This document shows positions 29,357 through 36,644 of a stretch of 39,079 nucleotides of DNA, piece after piece. The stretch comes from JBDSGC01 sp046594105 (GTDB taxonomy: Bacteria; Acidobacteriota; Thermoanaerobaculia; Gp7-AA8). Each line of letters begins with the position of its first letter. The stretch's first letter is position 1. The position numbers and the translations under genes were made by a program. The stretch covers positions 1 through 39,079 of the forward strand of contig JBKJQB010000018.1 of the NCBI GenBank assembly GCA_046594105.1, given 5' to 3'. Below the pieces are notes generated by a model, which was not told the DNA's origin, made no database searches, and saw only the letters and a program-made list of their open reading frames with translations.

Positions 29357-30016
29357 GTGTCGATCGCTGACAACATTGCAGCGGTGGAGTCCCGGATCGC
29401 CGCCGCCTGCGCCCGGGCCGGACGTGCCCGAGAGGATGTCACGCTGATCGCCGTGTCCAAAACCTTTCCACCCGACGCTGTCTCCGAGGCCATCGCAGCG
29501 GGGATCCGCGAGTTGGGCGAGAACCGCGTCCAGGAAGCGCGCGACAAGCGCCCGCTGGTCGTCGGGGCGGCGCGGTGGCATCTCATCGGTCACCTGCAAT
29601 CGAACAAAGCCAAGGATGCCGCCAGACTGTTCGATGTGATCCAGACCGTCGACTCGGTTTCTCTCGCGGAGAAAATTGCTTCGGCCGCGCAGACGGCCGG
29701 CTGCACGATCGAGACTCTGGTAGAGATCAACATCGGGCGAGAGCCGCAGAAACATGGCGTGGCCCCGGAAGACGCCGAGGAGATCGTGGAAGGGTTGCGG
29801 AAACTGGGAGGCCTCCGTGTGAGCGGGTTGATGGCCATCCCGCCCGCAGGCGAACCGGAGCAGACGCGGGCCCACTTTGCGGAATTGCGGAAGATGCGCG
29901 CCGCGCTGGGGCTCGAGCACCTCTCCATGGGGATGAGCAGCGACTTCGAAGAGGCGATCGAAGAGGGATCGACCATGATCCGCATCGGGCGGGCCATCTT
30001 CGGGAGCCGGAACTGA
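29357..30016 (+). CDS. YggS-family PLP homeostasis protein (PLPBP)
   Basis: 219 residues, a TIM-barrel PLP-binding protein without known enzymatic activity that buffers pyridoxal phosphate. Lys35 in LIAVSKTFPPDAV binds PLP. Conserved segments ELGENRVQEA, WHLIGHLQSNKAK, TLVEINIGREPQK and LSMGMSSDFEEAI are all present. GTG 29357 is the start. Its TGA overlaps the ATG of yggT (TGATG at 30014-30018), a conserved pair in many bacteria near the division cluster. Confidence 0.94.
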   Translation: MSIADNIAAVESRIAAACARAGRAREDVTLIAVSKTFPPDAVSEAIAAGIRELGENRVQEARDKRPLVVGAARWHLIGHLQSNKAKDAARLFDVIQTVDSVSLAEKIASAAQTAGCTIETLVEINIGREPQKHGVAPEDAEEIVEGLRKLGGLRVSGLMAIPPAGEPEQTRAHFAELRKMRAALGLEHLSMGMSSDFEEAIEEGSTMIRIGRAIFGSRN

Positions 30017-30345
30017 TGCTCTGGCTGGATCTGTTCTTCCGGATCATCCTCATCCTCCTGAACGTCATCCAGTGGACGGTGCTGGTGTGGGTGGTGGTCT
30101 CCTGGCTGGTGTTCTTTGCTTCCCAGACCTCGTTCCGATGGCGATACAAGGGCTTCTACAACATCCTCATGCAGCTCAATGACATCCTGGGGAGGATGGC
30201 TTACCCGTTCCTCAGGCCGTTCCGCCGGCTGCTGCGGCGTTGGGACACCCGGGGGATCGACTGGTCGCCCATGCTGCTCTGGCTGGCCGTCTGGATCCTC
30301 AGCGAAATCGTGGTTACCGCTCGTAGGGCTATACTTTTCCGGTAA
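30016..30345 (+). CDS. YggT family membrane protein
   Basis: 109 residues with two to three membrane helices (LWLDLFFRIILILLNVIQW, LVWVVVSWLVFF and LLWLAVWILSEIVV). The central motif with a Pro-rich turn (AYPFLRPFRRLL) is the family hallmark. Function is not settled; YggT genes lie with yggS and divIVA in the division-related SepF/DivIVA neighbourhood. ATG 30016 overlaps the yggS stop. Confidence 0.9.
   Translation: MLWLDLFFRIILILLNVIQWTVLVWVVVSWLVFFASQTSFRWRYKGFYNILMQLNDILGRMAYPFLRPFRRLLRRWDTRGIDWSPMLLWLAVWILSEIVVTARRAILFR
30330..30335 (+). promoter_or_regulatory. -10 box before divIVA
   Basis: TATACT, a near-consensus -10 inside the last codons of yggT. It would give divIVA an additional own transcript with a 20-25 base leader that has a gggaggg Shine-Dalgarno sequence. 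Confidence 0.4.
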
Positions 30346-30363
30346 CGTGCCGGGAGGGTGTTC

Positions 30364-30864
30364 ATGGAAAATCTCACGCCGCTGGATATTCAGAAGCAGA
30401 CCTTCGCGCGAGTCTTCAAAGGGTTCCAGGTCGACGATGTGCGCGCCTACCTGCATCTGGTGGCCGAAGAAGTCGAACGGCTGCTGAAGGATGGCGACCG
30501 TCACGCACGCGAAAACGCCATGCTGCGCGAGGAGCTGGAAGGCCATAACCAGCGGGAGCGCATTCTGAAAGACACGCTGGTTTCTGCGCAGCGGGTCTCC
30601 GAGGACGTCAAAGCCAACGCGGTCAAGGAAGCGGAGCTGATCGTCAAGGACGCGGAGCTGTTGTCCGAGCGCCTCGTTTCGCAGGGCATGTCGCGGGTGG
30701 CCGATCTGGAGCGCGCCATTCAGGAGTTGAAGATCGAGCGCAAAGCGGCGCGCAACCGGCTGCAGTCGACCCTCGACACCATCCAGCAATACCTCATGCT
30801 GGACATGGAGCAGGAAGCCAACGAGATGCCCATCACCACCATGTTCCGCGCGCGGAACGAGTAA
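30364..30864 (+). CDS. divIVA: DivIVA-domain cell division/polarity protein
   Basis: 166 residues. The N-terminal lipid-binding motif LTPLDIQKQTFARVFKGFQVDDVRAYL is typical (split here as LTPLDIQKQTF and FKGFQVDDV). A coiled coil follows from residue 30 to about 150 (EEVERLL, ENAMLREELEG, KEAELIVKDAELL). Such proteins bind curved membrane at the division site or poles. ATG 30364 is chosen over GTG 30358 because gggaggg lies at a proper distance. It ends the CT398-yggS-yggT-divIVA unit. Confidence 0.9.
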   Translation: MENLTPLDIQKQTFARVFKGFQVDDVRAYLHLVAEEVERLLKDGDRHARENAMLREELEGHNQRERILKDTLVSAQRVSEDVKANAVKEAELIVKDAELLSERLVSQGMSRVADLERAIQELKIERKAARNRLQSTLDTIQQYLMLDMEQEANEMPITTMFRARNE

Positions 30865-30918
30865 GAGAGCACGGGCGCCGGACTTGCTCGCAGGCACGGA
30901 AACACCATCAGGCATCCG

Positions 30919-32211
30919 ATGCTGCTGATCCGCAATCTCTCTCAACTGGCAACCCCTGTGGGCAGGACCGCGGTGCGCAGTGCGGCCATGCGCAAACTGC
31001 GGGTGATCGACAAGCCCGTCCTGGTGATCGACGCCGGCGACTCATCCGCAGGGTCCAGTGGAGGGGTCATCGCCTTCGTGGGAACGGAGCGCGATCTTCC
31101 GCCCGAACTGAGAAGCGCCATCACCGAGGACTACGACGCGCGGGGAGCGACGGCGGTTCCCGGGTTCGTCGACTCGCACACACACATTCCGTTCGCTGGT
31201 TTCCGAGAATCGGAGTTCAACCGGCGCTTGCAGGGAGAGTCGTACGAATCCATCGCCGGCTCCGGCGGAGGGATCGCTTCGAGCGTCAGGGCCACGCGCG
31301 AGGCGTCCGAGAGCGAGCTGGTGGCGAACATTCTCGATCGAGCGAGGACGATGGCCCGGCACGGCACCACCACCGCCGAGGCCAAGAGCGGCTACGGGCT
31401 CAACGTGCCCGACGAGTCGAAGCAGCTCAGCTCCATCAGGATCGCCAACGAGCGCTCTCCCGTTCTCCTGGTCCCGACCTGCCTGGCCGCGCACGAGTTT
31501 CCACCGGAGAGCCGCGCCAATCCGGCTGCGCGCGCGGAGTATCTCGACCTGGTCGTGAATCACATCCTTCCGGCAGCCGCGCGACAACACGCGGCGGTGT
31601 TCTGTGACGCGTTCGTGGAGCGGGGAGTCTTCAGCCGCCAGGAAGGGGAGGCCGTCCTTCGCGCCGGATCGGCTCTGGGCCTCACTCCCAGGCTCCACGC
31701 CGATGAGTTGAGCGACACCGACGGAGCGGCCCTCGCGGTGGAGCTGCGGTGCGCCTCGGCCGATCATCTGATGCATGTCTCGGAGCGCGGGATCGCTGCG
31801 CTCGCTGCTTCCGACACCGTGGCCAATCTGCTGCCAGCGACCAGTTTTTTCCTGATGTCGGATCGGTACGCGCCCGCGCGAAAACTCATCGACCGGGGTG
31901 CCATCGTGTCGCTTTCCACCGACTGCAACCCCGGCACCTCGATGACCGAATCGATGCCGATGGTCATGCAGCTGGCCTCGCTGCAGATGAAGATGACCGT
32001 CGAGGAGTCGCTCACCGCCTCGACGCTGAACGGTGCCTTCTCTCTGCGGCTGGCGGAGACAACCGGGTCGATCGAGGCGGGAAAACGGGCCGATCTGGTT
32101 CTTCTCGACGCGCCGAACTACCTCCACCTGGTCTACCACTTCGGCGTGAATCTGGTCCGCGATGTGATGCGTGACGGGGCGTGGGTGGTGCAGCAGGGGC
32201 GGGAGATCTAG
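30919..32211 (+). CDS. hutI: Imidazolonepropionase
   Basis: 430 residues of the amidohydrolase family, opening the imidazolone ring to give N-formimino-L-glutamate in histidine breakdown. The first metal pair is in FVDSHTHIPFAG, a substrate region is AGSGGGI, HGTTTAEAKSGYG follows, His in RLHADEL, and the metal Asp in LSTDCNPGTS. These are diagnostic for HutI and not for other amidohydrolases. hutH, hutU and hutG/F are not next to it, so the pathway genes are dispersed. The TAG stop abuts the GGCCGGC-ACG-GCCGGC hairpin. Confidence 0.94.
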   Translation: MLLIRNLSQLATPVGRTAVRSAAMRKLRVIDKPVLVIDAGDSSAGSSGGVIAFVGTERDLPPELRSAITEDYDARGATAVPGFVDSHTHIPFAGFRESEFNRRLQGESYESIAGSGGGIASSVRATREASESELVANILDRARTMARHGTTTAEAKSGYGLNVPDESKQLSSIRIANERSPVLLVPTCLAAHEFPPESRANPAARAEYLDLVVNHILPAAARQHAAVFCDAFVERGVFSRQEGEAVLRAGSALGLTPRLHADELSDTDGAALAVELRCASADHLMHVSERGIAALAASDTVANLLPATSFFLMSDRYAPARKLIDRGAIVSLSTDCNPGTSMTESMPMVMQLASLQMKMTVEESLTASTLNGAFSLRLAETTGSIEAGKRADLVLLDAPNYLHLVYHFGVNLVRDVMRDGAWVVQQGREI

Positions 32212-32226
32212 GCCGGCACGGCCGGC
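32212..32226. repeat. GGCCGGCACGGCCGG palindrome between convergent genes
   Basis: Only this 15-bp hairpin separates hutI from the convergent dehydrogenase gene. It is the left end of the 68-bp repeat without the rest. Confidence 0.75.
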
Positions 32227-33150
32227 TCAGTACGCTGCGGAGATCTTCTCCCACAGTCTCGTCCCGATCGAGGCGCGCGCTTCGTGCGTTCCGCCACCGA
32301 TGTGCGGTGTGAGAATCAGGCGGGGATCGTCGGGCCAGCTTCGCGTGGGCGGCTCAGGATCGAAGACATCGAGGGCCAGTCCGGCAAGATGGTGGCCAGC
32401 GAGGGCATCGAGCGCCGCTTCCGTGTTCAGAATCTCGCCCCGCGCTGCGTTGATCAGAAACGATCCCGGCTTCAGCGCGCCGATTTTCTTCCTATCGATC
32501 ATCCCCACGGTTTCCTCGGTCAGCGGAACGTGGAGCGTGAGGATGTCCAGGCCAGCCAGCAGCGCGTCGAGCGACGGAGCCCGTTCGGCGTCACGGAGGC
32601 CGAAGTCGCCCTCGTCGAGATAAGGATCGAAGGCCGCGACGTGCATCCCGAACGCGGATGCCAGGCGAGCCACCCGACGTCCCACCTCTCCCAGTCCGAC
32701 GATTCCAAGCCGGTAATGCCGCAGCTCATGACGTGTGGCGCTGTCGTTCCGATTCCAGCCGCCGTTCATCATGTCGCGGTGATACCAGGGGATGGTCCGG
32801 GTGAGGGTGAGCATGTGGCCGAGCACCATCTCGGCGACGGCGGTGGCGTTTTCGCCGGGAAGGCTGAGGATGGGAATGCTGCGTTCGCGCGCAGCTGCGG
32901 CGTCGATGTTGTCGGTACCGCTGGTCCCCTGAGCGATCAACTCGAGGTGAGGGGCTGCCTCGATCACGCGCCGGGACACCCGGTTGTACGACCGCGTCAC
33001 CAGAATTTCGCACGGACCGACGATGGCCACGAGCTCCTCCTCGGAGCGGACCGGCCGGTCGACGACCTCGAAGCGGTCGTCCTCTTCCGCGCGGGCCACC
33101 AGCGCCCGGTCTACATCGGCGGCGATGAGCAGCTTCTTCCGTGACGGCAT
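32227..33150 (-). CDS. D-2-hydroxyacid dehydrogenase (SerA-like)
   Basis: 307 residues with an N-terminal substrate domain and an NAD-binding Rossmann fold: GLGEVGRRVA, then the acidic end after VAAFDPYL, LTLHVPLTEETVGMI, and the catalytic Arg in NAARGEILN, Glu in DVFDPEPP, and His in LTPHIGG. No ACT or other regulatory C-terminal domain follows, so feedback control as in many phosphoglycerate dehydrogenases is not expected. Substrate could be 3-phosphoglycerate, glyoxylate/hydroxypyruvate or similar. The start is ATG 33150, with TAGACT nine bases upstream. It is divergent from the YfhO-like gene. Confidence 0.9.
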   Translation of the reverse strand: MPSRKKLLIAADVDRALVARAEEDDRFEVVDRPVRSEEELVAIVGPCEILVTRSYNRVSRRVIEAAPHLELIAQGTSGTDNIDAAAARERSIPILSLPGENATAVAEMVLGHMLTLTRTIPWYHRDMMNGGWNRNDSATRHELRHYRLGIVGLGEVGRRVARLASAFGMHVAAFDPYLDEGDFGLRDAERAPSLDALLAGLDILTLHVPLTEETVGMIDRKKIGALKPGSFLINAARGEILNTEAALDALAGHHLAGLALDVFDPEPPTRSWPDDPRLILTPHIGGGTHEARASIGTRLWEKISAAY

Positions 33151-33159
33151 CGGGGCAGA

Positions 33160-33165
33160 AGTCTA
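33160..33165 (-). promoter_or_regulatory. -10 box of the dehydrogenase gene
   Basis: TAGACT on the minus strand, nine bases before ATG 33150, without a Shine-Dalgarno sequence. Confidence 0.5.
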
Positions 33166-33272
33166 CGCGAGGTCCCGCGTGGTGGGCGTCGGCTCACCGG
33201 GACAGGGGCGGGAGCGCGGCACAATGGATGGGACAGAGGGGATCCCCGTTCCCTTGGCGCGAAGCGAGCGGC

Positions 33273-33278
33273 TACACT
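33273..33278 (+). promoter_or_regulatory. -10 box of the YfhO-like gene
   Basis: TACACT lies nine bases before GTG 33288. It makes GTG 33288 the most likely start; the frame is open further left to 33141, where it would overlap the dehydrogenase gene. Confidence 0.45.
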
Positions 33279-33287
33279 GCCTTCCGA

Positions 33288-35801
33288 GTGCGACGCTTCG
33301 TCCGGAAACACCGCCTGGTCTTTTTCGGCGGCGGTCTCTATCTCCTCATCTTCTTCTTCCCCACCCTGGTGATGCAGAGGGTGGTTTCGCCGAATGATGT
33401 CTTCTTCAACTTCGATCCCTGGGCCGCCATGCGGACGGGGGAGGTGCAGAACTCCCTGATCAACGACCCGCCGACTTCGTATTACACGCAGATCGCACTG
33501 CTGAAGCGCGACTGGAGCTCGTTTCACTGGAATCGTTTCATCGCCTCCGGGGTGCCCGGATTCGGATCGGCCGCCTCGGCCGTGCTGTCGCCGTTCGTTC
33601 TGGTTCCCGCTCTTCTTCTTCCACTTCCCTGGGTCTACAGCGGCATCGTCCTGCTCAAGTTCCTCGGCGCGCTGTTCTTTGCCTATCTCTGGCTTCGCCA
33701 GGAGCGCCTCGGCAAGCGCTCTGCGGCCATTGGAGCGATCCTCTTTGCCGCGTCGGGAGCGATCTCGGTTCGATGGCTGTGGCAGGCCACCAACGCCGCG
33801 GCACTGTATCCAGCGCTGCTGTGGATCGCGCTGCGGACTGCGCGAGGGAAGCGAACACCGTTGTGGGCCATCGGACTGATTGCGCTCTCCTACGCGCTGG
33901 CGGGCTTTCCGGCGACGATGGCCTACGGTGGATGGATGGCCGGCGCGTACTTTCTGTTCGTCTGGATTCGGGAACGACGGGCCGACGGGAGGACCACCGC
34001 GGCGGCCGTCACGGCGGTGGTGCTGGCCCTGCTGATCGCGGCTCCGGCCCTGGTGCCGTTCGCTCAGATGGTTCGACGGACCGGCTACCTGGAGACGCGT
34101 GCGGATTCGGCTTTCGAACATTTCTTTCCCCTCCGACACCTGCGCAGCCTGGTGATGCCCGATCGATTGGGAAATCCGGCGGAGCGGAACTGGATCGGCG
34201 ACCGCGATCTCGGCATCCTCAACAACTATGTGGAGGCCACGATTTTCATCGGGCTGGTGGGGGCCGCGCTTGCGCTCATCGGACTGCTCCGGCGGCGTGC
34301 GCGGAACCGTTGGTTCTGGCTGGCCACGACTGTGATGCTGCTCGGCTGCATGTTCGGCGCGCCCCTGCTGCCGCGCCTGATCGGAAGCCTTCCCGGCTTC
34401 AAGTATTCATCCCTGACGCGCCTGCAGCTGCTTCTGCCCCTTCCGATCGCCTATCTCGCCGGGGCCGGTGTGGGAGCGCTGGCGCGCACGCGATTTCGAA
34501 ATCTCATCGGCCTGGCCCTGATCATCGCCGCCACCGCGGAGCTGGGCGTGTTCGCAGGCCGGTTCTATCCCTATCTGGAATTGCAGAATGCGACGCCGCC
34601 GTCGACGCCGATGATTTCATTTCTGCGCTCCCAGCCGGGTCCATTCCGGATCGCACCGCTCTTCAATTACCTCTGGCCGAACTCCTCGGAGCTGGTCGGT
34701 CTGGAAGACGTCCGCAGCCACTTCTCCTCCGAGGAGGTCTATCGCAGACTTCTGAAGCGGGTTGACCCCAGCTCGTTCGACGGCCACTCCACCGTGCTGC
34801 TGTTCGACAGTCTCAAGTTCCAATTCGACGATCCGCTGGTGTCGATGCTGGGAGTCCGCTACTTCATCGAGCACAAGTCGATCGACATCGTGAAGTGGAC
34901 GACGTTCAAGAACACGGTCCCCGGGGTGAAGGAGACGGGGGCTCTGGAGCTCGCGGCCGGAGGGGTGCTGCAGCGGCACATTCGAATCGATGCCCAGCCC
35001 TTTTACGCCATCGAGCTCCCGGTGAGCGCGCTGAAACAGAAATCCAGCAAGGCCCATCTGTCGGTCTGGCTGCTCCGGGGATCGAACGTGGTGTACGCGC
35101 GCGATTTTCTTCCGGCGGACATCGCGGTCATGGACAAGGTCTACATCCCCTTGCGGCCATTCGCCCGTCTGGGGGAGACCGTGACTCTTCGGATCCAGCC
35201 GGTGGGCATGAGCGCCGGGCTGCTGCGCGGCACCGCCGAGGGAGGAGACGCGCCGATCTTTTTCGGGAGAGTGATGACCCCGGTGATCTTCGAGCGGGAG
35301 CTTCCCGACGGGCGGCTGTTCCGAAATGCGGCCGAAGTCCCTCGATTTCATGCAGTCTCGCGGCTTCGGCAGATGACCCTCACGCAGTTCCTGGCCACTC
35401 CCGGAGTCGACTTCTCCGACGAGGCCATCGTCACCGATTCCAATCCGATCTCGCTGCAGGCCTCCGATGCCAAGGTGTCTCTGCGACGCTACGGCGGGAA
35501 CGGCGCGATCATCGACGTCAGCGCGCCTGCGGCGACGATGCTGGCCAGTTCCGAAAAGCTCACCCCGGAATTGCGCGTGGCCGTTGATGGCCGCGAGGTG
35601 CGCCCGGTGCAGATCAACGGCTTGTTTGCCGGAGTGCCGGTCCCTGCCGGGCAACATCGGGTCGAGTTCAGCAGGCGCATCGGCCGTGGGTGGTGGATTC
35701 CGGCGGCGATCGCGCTGATTCTGTTCGTGGTGCTGTCATTTCTCGAATCGATGAATGCCCGGGTCAGGGCCCGCCGCGCTGCCATTCCCATCGGGTCCTG
35801 A
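33288..35801 (+). CDS. YfhO-family polytopic membrane protein
   Basis: 837 residues from GTG 33288. About the first 440 residues hold roughly 11-12 membrane helices, with a periplasmic loop after the first helix bearing SPNDVFFNFDPWAAM, which in YfhO-like proteins corresponds to the first-loop acidic GT-C motif. The C-terminal half (about 470-800) is a soluble periplasmic domain of beta strands, and a final helix is followed by a basic tail (RVRARRAA). YfhO proteins glycosylate wall teichoic or lipoteichoic acids in Firmicutes; in a diderm the acceptor is unknown. It is followed by a convergent methyltransferase gene. Confidence 0.8.
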   Translation: MRRFVRKHRLVFFGGGLYLLIFFFPTLVMQRVVSPNDVFFNFDPWAAMRTGEVQNSLINDPPTSYYTQIALLKRDWSSFHWNRFIASGVPGFGSAASAVLSPFVLVPALLLPLPWVYSGIVLLKFLGALFFAYLWLRQERLGKRSAAIGAILFAASGAISVRWLWQATNAAALYPALLWIALRTARGKRTPLWAIGLIALSYALAGFPATMAYGGWMAGAYFLFVWIRERRADGRTTAAAVTAVVLALLIAAPALVPFAQMVRRTGYLETRADSAFEHFFPLRHLRSLVMPDRLGNPAERNWIGDRDLGILNNYVEATIFIGLVGAALALIGLLRRRARNRWFWLATTVMLLGCMFGAPLLPRLIGSLPGFKYSSLTRLQLLLPLPIAYLAGAGVGALARTRFRNLIGLALIIAATAELGVFAGRFYPYLELQNATPPSTPMISFLRSQPGPFRIAPLFNYLWPNSSELVGLEDVRSHFSSEEVYRRLLKRVDPSSFDGHSTVLLFDSLKFQFDDPLVSMLGVRYFIEHKSIDIVKWTTFKNTVPGVKETGALELAAGGVLQRHIRIDAQPFYAIELPVSALKQKSSKAHLSVWLLRGSNVVYARDFLPADIAVMDKVYIPLRPFARLGETVTLRIQPVGMSAGLLRGTAEGGDAPIFFGRVMTPVIFERELPDGRLFRNAAEVPRFHAVSRLRQMTLTQFLATPGVDFSDEAIVTDSNPISLQASDAKVSLRRYGGNGAIIDVSAPAATMLASSEKLTPELRVAVDGREVRPVQINGLFAGVPVPAGQHRVEFSRRIGRGWWIPAAIALILFVVLSFLESMNARVRARRAAIPIGS

Positions 35802-35815
35802 GGGTGGTTCCACCG

Positions 35816-36493
35816 TTACTTCGGCTCGGCCACGATGATGATCTGGTAGGCGAACAGCGACCGCCAGACCCCCGTGATCAGAGTGAGCAGGCGCTCGCCG
35901 ATCCGCAGGACCGGCTCCGGTGTGAAGCGCCCGATGATGAGACGGATGGGGATGGAGGATCCGCGGATGGTCACGATGCGCAGCCCTGCCTGCTCAATTT
36001 CCCGCTTGATCGTCCGCATGGTGAAGAATCGGAGATGCGTGGCGTCGAGAATTCCGCGATCGCGATATTCGAACACCCCGAAGAGCAGCCCGACCCGGAC
36101 GGTGATGTTGGCGATGTTGGGCACGGAGAGGAAGAGCCTCCCGTCCGCGCCGAGGGCGCGACGGACGGCGAGGAGGATCGAGGAGTCGCGGAGATGTTCC
36201 ACCACGTCGGCGAGCACGATGACCCGGACGTTGTTCACGGGAAGGGTCCGCACGGTTTCCAGGTCCGCGATGACCACCTGGTCGAAGTGTCCCCGGAGAT
36301 CGCCGGCGCGATCGACGTCAAACTCGAAGCCGATGGTGCGCTCGAACCGATCGCGCACCGCCGCCCCCAGCTCGCCGCCCGCCGCACCCAGGTCGAGCAG
36401 GGTGCCGCCAGGTTTGGAGTAGCGCCGGATGAGATCGATGAGAATCCGATGGCTGCTGCCCTCGAAATCCTTGAACGTGTAGACGTTCGCCAC
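35816..36493 (-). CDS. Class I SAM-dependent methyltransferase
   Basis: 225 residues. SAM motif I is LLDLGAAGGELG, the acidic end of strand 2 is in GFEFDVDRA, strand 4 is RVIVLADVVEHLRDS, and strand 5 region is GRLFLSVPN. The C-terminus (LLTLITGVWRSLFAYQIIIVAE) is hydrophobic. This combination resembles methyltransferase-11/23 enzymes that act on glycans or lipids. GTG 36493 is the start, with TACCCT at 36503-36508 on the minus strand, nine bases upstream. lptD lies 150 bp upstream. Substrate is not predictable. Confidence 0.85.
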   Translation of the reverse strand: MANVYTFKDFEGSSHRILIDLIRRYSKPGGTLLDLGAAGGELGAAVRDRFERTIGFEFDVDRAGDLRGHFDQVVIADLETVRTLPVNNVRVIVLADVVEHLRDSSILLAVRRALGADGRLFLSVPNIANITVRVGLLFGVFEYRDRGILDATHLRFFTMRTIKREIEQAGLRIVTIRGSSIPIRLIIGRFTPEPVLRIGERLLTLITGVWRSLFAYQIIIVAEPK

Positions 36494-36502
36494 GGTCGCG
36501 GG

Positions 36503-36508
36503 AGGGTA
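36503..36508 (-). promoter_or_regulatory. Weak -10 box of the methyltransferase gene
   Basis: TACCCT on the minus strand, nine bases before GTG 36493. Four of six bases match the consensus, so it is weak. Confidence 0.25.
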
Positions 36509-36531
36509 TCAGAGGGAGCCGGAAGGCGAAA

Positions 36532-36636
36532 CCAGAAACCAGAAACCAGAACTAAGCGTTCGCTGGCAGTAGAAGCGGCGAACAACCCCTTCCTTCAGCG
36601 CTGCGCTGTTTCTGCTTTCTGGTTTCTGGTTTCTGG
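36532..36636. repeat. CCAGAAA heptamer arrays in inverted orientation
   Basis: Three units (36532-36552) and three reverse-complement units (36616-36636) make inverted arms of about 23 bases around a loop of about 63. They fill the space between the methyltransferase and lptD genes, both on the minus strand. The same unit occurs at 20694-20721. Confidence 0.9.
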
Positions 36637-36644
36637 TTTGCCTT

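Noticed and set aside
28547..30945. Two long minus-strand frames (457 and 451 codons)
   Set aside because: They lie opposite the CT398-like, yggS, yggT and divIVA genes, all recognisable by motif, and are shadow frames.
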